From assembly GCA_947500755.1 (NCBI GenBank), contig CANMTO010000020.1, positions 1 through 38,952 on the forward strand: 38,952 nt of DNA. Direction: 5' to 3'. A model generated the notes under the pieces. The model was not told the DNA's origin. It did not search any database and saw only the letters and a list, made by a program, of their open reading frames with translations. This DNA is from Flavobacteriales bacterium (GTDB taxonomy: Bacteria; Bacteroidota; Bacteroidia; Flavobacteriales_D; Crocinitomicaceae). Shown here one piece after another: positions 32,090 through 38,952 of this stretch. A program made the translations under genes and the position numbers. Position 1 is the first letter of the stretch; each line of letters starts with the position of its first letter.

Positions 32090-33952
32090 TTAAGCTTTTT
32101 TTTGTTCTTTTTCAAGGCCAATGCCTTGAAGCAGACAAAACTTGGCATATTCTCCTTGTTTTTGAAGGAGTTGTTGGTGTGAGCCCGTTTCAACAATTCT
32201 CCCTTTTTTAAAGACCATGATCACGTCAGCATTAATGATCGTACTCAATCGATGCGCAACTACAATGCTTGTTTTTCCTTTCATGATGGAATCTAGGGCA
32301 AGCTGTACTTGTCTTTCTGATTCTGTATCTAAGGCGGAGGTAGCTTCGTCAAGCAACAAGATTTCGGGATTCTTATACATTGCCCGAGCAATGCTAATGC
32401 GTTGTTTCTGTCCTCCGGAAAGTTTGTTTCCCCGATCACCTACGTTGTATTCAAAACCGCCATCAAGCATTGTTATAAATTCTAGCGCATTGGCGTTTTT
32501 TGCAGCAGCAATAGCTCGGTTCATATCCGGGGCTTCGTCTCCAAAAGCAATGTTCTCTAAAATAGTGGCATTAAAAAGCAAGGAGTCTTGAGCAACGATT
32601 CCAATCATTTGTCTCAAGTGTTGAATGTCAATGGCTCGCAAATCTATTCCGTCAATAGTTATGTTACCTGCCGATGGATCGTGAAACCTTGGGATTAAAT
32701 CCAGTAAAGTGGACTTTCCGCTCCCCGACTCCCCTACCACGGCGATGGTTTGACCCTTTTTAATCTCAAATGAAATGTCTTCAAGAACCAAGTCTGAGGT
32801 ATAGGAAAATGAGACGCCATTAAAGGCAATCGTGTCTTCAAAGGCGGACAACTTAATCGCGTTCGGGGCATTTTTAATCACTTCATCTTGTATAAGAATT
32901 TCTTGGATGCGGCCTAAGGAAACACGTGCTTTAGCAAGATTGGCAAGGGACGATGAAATGCCCTGAATTGGACGTAACATTTGAGAGAATACGATGATAA
33001 AGGTAAGAAACACCTCTCCAGATAAAACCCCGCTTTGATGGTTTAGAATCAGCCGCCCTCCAAAAAACACCAATAACAGCATGATGAGTGCACCAAGGGT
33101 TTCATTAATTAGTGGTGCTAAATCTTTTTTTCTAAAGGTCTTAGTTATGAGGCGTTGATGTAATAAATTAACGTGCTCGAAACGCGTTTTTATGAAATGA
33201 ATCGCGCCAAAAGCCTTAATGATTCGTACTCCATTTAGGGCCTCATCAATGGAGGCGTATAACAATCCGGTTTGTTCTTGTCCTTGTTTCGCGGTTCTTT
33301 TCAGGCTTTTATTAATTTTCGAAATTACAAAGGCAGAAACAGGCAATAGGAAGAGTGAGAAAAGGGTTAATTCCGGGCTCAGTAAAATCAGCGTGACCAC
33401 GTTAATAATGACCGCGATGGGTTCTCGGAAAATTAATTCAAGCATGCTTACTACCGCAACCTCGATCTCCCCCACATCGCTATTCATTCGCGCCATAATA
33501 TCCCCCCGGCGTTCATTAGAGTGGAAGGATAGGGGTAAAATTAAGACCTTGTAAAACAGTTCGTTTCGCACATCCCTAACCACCGCCATGCGCAGTTGCG
33601 ATTGAAACCATACAGCCCCATACCGGAAAAGATTTTTGAGAAAAAAAGCAGTAAAAACACTCAAACAAACGACAAGTAGTGTAAACTCCGGGTCTTGTTT
33701 TACCATGGAAGCCATATGGAACTCGTAAAATTCCTTAAGGAATCTTCCAAAATCTAAGATGGAATCTGGATTTTGGGGGTGCTTGGGCATACGTAATGCA
33801 TTCGGGCTCCTAAAAATGAGTTGCAAAACCGGGATGAATAACACTAAGGACAGCAAGTTAAAAATCACAAAAAGGAGGTTACATGCGACCACTAGGAGCG
33901 CAATTCCTTTGTATACGAAGGTATACGATATGATTTTTTTAAGGTCTTTCAA
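32090..33952 (-). CDS. ABC exporter, fused membrane and ATPase domains (MsbA-like)
   Basis: 620 residues from the TTG at 33952 (MKDLKKIISYTFVYKG). The in-frame ATGs at 34066 and 33970 are upstream of, or against, a TATCTTTG promoter box at 33960-33967, and the added residues do not look like this family. Six membrane helices fill ~1-345. The ATPase has Walker A GESGSGKST, Q-loop, signature LSGGQKQRISIARAMY, Walker B ILLLDEATSALD and H-loop AHRLS, all intact. Length and order match MsbA/lipid A or multidrug exporters, which work as homodimers in the inner membrane. Substrate is not evident; lipid A core or another lipid is a fair guess given the envelope context. Confidence 0.9.
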   Translation of the reverse strand: MKDLKKIISYTFVYKGIALLVVACNLLFVIFNLLSLVLFIPVLQLIFRSPNALRMPKHPQNPDSILDFGRFLKEFYEFHMASMVKQDPEFTLLVVCLSVFTAFFLKNLFRYGAVWFQSQLRMAVVRDVRNELFYKVLILPLSFHSNERRGDIMARMNSDVGEIEVAVVSMLELIFREPIAVIINVVTLILLSPELTLFSLFLLPVSAFVISKINKSLKRTAKQGQEQTGLLYASIDEALNGVRIIKAFGAIHFIKTRFEHVNLLHQRLITKTFRKKDLAPLINETLGALIMLLLVFFGGRLILNHQSGVLSGEVFLTFIIVFSQMLRPIQGISSSLANLAKARVSLGRIQEILIQDEVIKNAPNAIKLSAFEDTIAFNGVSFSYTSDLVLEDISFEIKKGQTIAVVGESGSGKSTLLDLIPRFHDPSAGNITIDGIDLRAIDIQHLRQMIGIVAQDSLLFNATILENIAFGDEAPDMNRAIAAAKNANALEFITMLDGGFEYNVGDRGNKLSGGQKQRISIARAMYKNPEILLLDEATSALDTESERQVQLALDSIMKGKTSIVVAHRLSTIINADVIMVFKKGRIVETGSHQQLLQKQGEYAKFCLLQGIGLEKEQKKA

Positions 33953-33959
33953 GGAAGCA

Positions 33960-33967
33960 CAAAGATA
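33960..33967 (-). promoter_or_regulatory. Probable -7 box (TATCTTTG) for the ABC exporter
   Basis: Minus-strand TATCTTTG matches exactly, with TTTTA at 33987-33991 as a -33-like element 19 bases upstream. It ends 7 bases before the TTG at 33952 and so decides the start codon. Confidence 0.55.
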
Positions 33968-34008
33968 CATTTTGTTTAAGACAAGGTAAAACACCCCGTG
34001 AAGATTCG

Positions 34009-34016
34009 TAACTTTG
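34009..34016 (+). promoter_or_regulatory. Probable -7 box (TAACTTTG) for rbfA
   Basis: TAACTTTG matches TAnnTTTG exactly and ends 5 bases before the ATG at 34022. It lies inside the longer reading that would start at the GTG at 33998, which argues against that start. No strong -33 element is seen. Confidence 0.45.
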
Positions 34017-34021
34017 ACCCA

Positions 34022-34353
34022 ATGAGTAGTATTAGACAACAAAAAATAGAGGCGGCGATTCGCCAAGAACTTTCAGCATTTTTGTTAATGAAATCTAGTG
34101 AAATTACCTTGGGCGCTATGGTGTCCGTTACGGTGGTAAGAGTAACAGCAGATTTGTCTTTGGCAAGGTGTTATCTTAGTGTTTTTGCCCATAAAGAGCC
34201 TGCGGCCGTTCTCGCATCGATTGAGTCGAATACCGGTGTAATTCGAAGGGAGGTCGGGAACCGACTTAAAAACATGCGCAAAATCCCAAGCCTTAGGTTT
34301 TTTATAGATGACTCTTTGGATTATGCGGATCAAATAGATAAGCTCTTGAAAAA

Positions 34354-34357
<4 letters not shown>
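34022..34357 (+). CDS. rbfA: 30S ribosome-binding factor RbfA
   Basis: 111 residues from the ATG at 34022; a GTG at 33998 would add eight residues not typical of the family and overlap the promoter box. Family features: N-terminal RQQKIEAAIRQELSAFL helix, central VSVTVVRVTADLSLARCYLSVF strand-helix KH-like core, then VGNRLKNMRKIPSLRFFIDDSLDYADQI. RbfA binds the 5' domain of 16S rRNA during late 30S maturation and cold adaptation. Its stop overlaps the next gene's GTG start by four bases (GTGA), so the two are translationally coupled. Confidence 0.94.
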
Positions 34358-37122
<2,765 letters not shown>

Positions 37123-37123
<1 letters not shown>

Positions 37124-37401
37124 TGATCTTAGATATTCTCACTCCTGAAGCGCAAATTTTTCACGGCGAAGTTACTTCGGTTACTTTGCCCGGAATTGAT
37201 GGAGAATTCCAAGTCCTCGCAGGACACGCCGCAATCATTTCTGCATTAAAGCCCGGAACGGTGGTGATTTCTGTGGCAGACCGTTCAGCGGTAAGCAGCG
37301 AGCAGTTAATTGATACGGGAAAAGCATCCGTTTTTAGTTATCAGATAAACGGCGGGGTGGCCGAAATGCTAGGCGATAAGATTGTGTTGTTAGCCGATTA
37401 G
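37123..37401 (+). CDS. atpC: F-type ATP synthase subunit epsilon (short form)
   Basis: 92 residues, comprising the N-terminal beta-sandwich only (LDILTPEAQIFHGEVTSVTLPGIDGEFQVLAGHAAIISALKPG-type opening, then NGGVAEMLGDKIVLLAD). The C-terminal two-helix domain that inhibits ATP hydrolysis in Escherichia coli epsilon is absent, which is usual for Bacteroidota. The subunit links F1 gamma to the c-ring. It overlaps atpD by one base (TAATG) and so is translated with it. Confidence 0.93.
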
Positions 37402-37431
37402 GCTGTTAAGACATGTTAAGTTGCCTTTTGT

Positions 37432-37464
37432 TTTGGGTTTCCCGTCCTACTTTCCTTATATTCG
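37432..37464 (+). promoter_or_regulatory. Probable promoter (TTTG / TATATTCG) for uppS-bamA
   Basis: TTTG at 37432-37435 and TATATTCG at 37457-37464 are separated by 21 bases, in the 85-base gap between atpC and uppS. The GTG start of uppS is 22 bases downstream. No terminator hairpin for atpC is seen in the gap. Confidence 0.55.
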
Positions 37465-37486
37465 CCCAAATTAATTCCTAGTTAAG

Positions 37487-38230
37487 GTGCCAAAGCAATT
37501 AGATTCATCAAACATCCCGAAGCATATTGCAATCATTATGGATGGAAATGGTCGTTGGGCCAGAGCAAAAGGCCAAGACCGGCTTTACGGGCATTTAAGT
37601 GGCGTTGATTCGGTTCGAGAAACGTTGAAAGTAGCGGCAGAATTTGGGGTGAAATACTTAACGCTGTATGCGTTCTCCGCTGAAAACTGGGGTCGGCCGC
37701 AGCAAGAAATTGACGGATTAATGGAATTGTTGGTTTCCTCAATTCACGGAGAATTGGCATCGATGCATGAGAATGGCGTTCGACTAACAACGATTGGGGA
37801 GGTGAATAAATTACCAGTTGCATGCGTCGACAGTTTAAATGAAGCCATCTCCGGTACTGCTAATAACACGAATATCAATTTGGTGTTGGCGCTGAATTAT
37901 TCGTCGCGAGAGGAAATCCTATCAGCAACGAGAACGATCGTTGAGCAAGTTCAGAGCAATTCACTTGGTATAGAAGAAATCACCGTGGATTCCTTTGAAA
38001 AAGCATTGTATACAAAAGGTATTCCGGACCCTGAATTAGTCATTAGAACAAGTGGAGAACATAGAATTAGTAATTTCCTCTTGTGGCAATTGGCCTATGC
38101 TGAATTGCATTTTACACCGGTTTTTTGGCCTGAATTCCGAAGAGAACACTTAGTCGAAGCCATTTATGATTATCAACGTCGGGAGCGCCGTTTTGGCAAA
38201 ACTTCAGAACAAGTAATTTTCGAAAAATGA
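37487..38230 (+). CDS. uppS: Isoprenyl transferase, undecaprenyl diphosphate synthase
   Basis: 247 residues from a GTG start. The cis-prenyltransferase signature is at the N-terminus (IIMDGNGRWARAKG, catalytic Asp19), with YLTLYAFSAENWGRP in region III and RTSGEHRISNFLLWQLAYAELHF near the C-terminus. It condenses isopentenyl diphosphate onto farnesyl diphosphate to give the C55 carrier used for peptidoglycan, O-antigen and other polymers, so it supplies the carrier that the Wzx-like flippase in this window would use. The stop overlaps the bamA start (ATGA), a common Bacteroidota gene pair. Confidence 0.96.
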   Translation: MPKQLDSSNIPKHIAIIMDGNGRWARAKGQDRLYGHLSGVDSVRETLKVAAEFGVKYLTLYAFSAENWGRPQQEIDGLMELLVSSIHGELASMHENGVRLTTIGEVNKLPVACVDSLNEAISGTANNTNINLVLALNYSSREEILSATRTIVEQVQSNSLGIEEITVDSFEKALYTKGIPDPELVIRTSGEHRISNFLLWQLAYAELHFTPVFWPEFRREHLVEAIYDYQRRERRFGKTSEQVIFEK

Positions 38231-38952
38231 GAATTTTAACATATTTCTTGTTGCTTTGTGCGTTTCCTTGTTGGAGCCAATTTACTGCCAATGGTGTAGA
38301 GGGGGTATCTCGTGATTTTGAAACGCCTACCGAATATGAAATTGGACCTGTACGCGTCGTCGGAGCTGATAATTTTGACCAACAAGCCATTAAAGCTGTA
38401 GCCGGACTTCGTCAAGGACAAAAAATCACCATCCCGGGAGACCAGTTGAGCAAAGCAATTCGGAATCTTTGGGAGGAAGAATTGTTTTCGGATATTTCAA
38501 TTGTATTGGATAAAGAGGTTCAAGGAATCGTCTATTTATCAATACACCTCAAAGCAAGACCTAAATTATCTCATTTTAAATTTAAAGGTATCCCGAAAAG
38601 GGAAGCCGATAAATTAAGAGAAGAATTAGATTTGTTTTCTGGTAAAACAATAACAGAAAACTTAATTTTTCAAACGGAGGCTAAGATTCGTGGGTTTTTT
38701 AGAGAAAAAGGATTTTATGCGGTTTCTACCGCTATCAGTAGGGTTAAGGATACCATAATGAATGACTCAGAGGTATTTATTATCGATATTAACCGAGGAG
38801 AGAAAATCGGAATTAAAGAAATCCAATTGGAAGGGGTAGAAAGTATCGCGCATTGGAAATTATATTTGGCCATGAAGGACACAAAAAAGAAGTCGATTCT
38901 TCGAGTTTTTAAACGTTCAAAATACACCGTTTCAACCTACGAAAAAGATAAA
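38227..38952 (+). CDS. bamA: Outer-membrane protein assembly factor BamA, N-terminal part (3' end beyond window)
   Basis: The ATG overlaps the uppS stop by four bases and the frame stays open for 242 codons to the window edge. A signal peptide (MRILTYFLLLCAFPCWSQ) is followed by POTRA repeats: ~38-115 (YEIGPVRVVGADNFDQQAI, NLWEEELFSDISI), ~116-195 (LSHFKFKGIPKREADKL, KIRGFFREKGFYAVS), and the start of a third (~196 on; GIKEIQLEGVES). These domains pass unfolded outer-membrane proteins to the barrel, which lies outside the window. Position after uppS supports BamA rather than a TamA paralog. Confidence 0.93.
   Translation, partial: MRILTYFLLLCAFPCWSQFTANGVEGVSRDFETPTEYEIGPVRVVGADNFDQQAIKAVAGLRQGQKITIPGDQLSKAIRNLWEEELFSDISIVLDKEVQGIVYLSIHLKARPKLSHFKFKGIPKREADKLREELDLFSGKTITENLIFQTEAKIRGFFREKGFYAVSTAISRVKDTIMNDSEVFIIDINRGEKIGIKEIQLEGVESIAHWKLYLAMKDTKKKSILRVFKRSKYTVSTYEKDK

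Noticed and set aside
33971..34066. N-terminal extension of the ABC exporter to the ATG at 34066
   Set aside because: The extension overlaps the rbfA start region and lies upstream of an exact -7 box; the family N-terminus begins at the TTG at 33952.

Overview
The window reads as a chromosomal segment of a Bacteroidota bacterium, most likely order Flavobacteriales (a Crocinitomicaceae/Fluviicola-like genome is a guess). The reasons are four secreted proteins with type IX secretion C-terminal domains (three gliding-motility/CHU_C type B, one type A), TAnnTTTG-type promoters in place of sigma70 boxes, an atpD-atpC pair separated from the rest of the ATP synthase genes, DUF4271-hemD and uppS-bamA gene pairs, a DUF4292 lipoprotein, and weak or absent Shine-Dalgarno sites. 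No tRNA, rRNA, CRISPR array, transposase or phage gene was seen. Genes are dense; no gap without a gene exceeds about 210 bases.

Layout. 1-4360: two tandem, paralogous, Ig-repeat surface proteins with type B sorting domains; the first is cut by the window's left edge. 4422-6731: an RprX/RprY-like histidine kinase and OmpR-family regulator. 6748-10686: a polysaccharide assembly trio (Wzx-like flippase, Wzz-like chain-length protein, Wzy/WaaL-like polymerase or ligase) with no glycosyltransferases. 10657-15833 (minus): a tightly overlapping operon dut - sugar nucleotidyltransferase - TPR lipoprotein - DUF4292 lipoprotein - EnvC-like protein. 15946-20403 (plus): M48 lipoprotein protease, serS, a coiled-coil lipoprotein and a large secreted TPR protein. 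20406-21593 (minus): glutaryl-CoA-dehydrogenase-like enzyme. 21670-23076 (plus): DUF4271 membrane protein and hemD. 23066-23755 (minus): class III sirtuin. 23804-25720 (plus): Omp28/anchor-J type A T9SS cargo with a CxxC site, followed by a clear terminator. 25929-29611 (minus): lepA, a small cytochrome-b-like membrane protein, a cytochrome c lipoprotein and hflX. 29660-33952 (minus): a choice-of-anchor-L adhesin and an MsbA-like ABC exporter. 34022-38952 (plus): rbfA, a LolC/E-like permease, atpD, atpC, uppS and the 5' part of bamA.

Much of the window serves the cell envelope: polymer export (Wzx/Wzz/Wzy), lipid carrier synthesis (UppS), outer-membrane protein assembly (BamA), lipoprotein or lipid transport (FtsX-type permease, MsbA-like exporter), cell-wall hydrolase control (EnvC-like) and T9SS surface cargo. 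Core housekeeping genes (serS, lepA, hflX, rbfA, atpDC, dut, hemD) are interleaved.

I found no unmistakably novel system. The best leads are the overlapping dut-to-envC operon, the cytochrome b/c pair whose genes overlap by 40 bases, the thiol-bearing T9SS cargo, the tandem adhesin duplication, and the placement of promoter boxes almost against start codons, which corrects several gene starts and suggests leaderless mRNAs.
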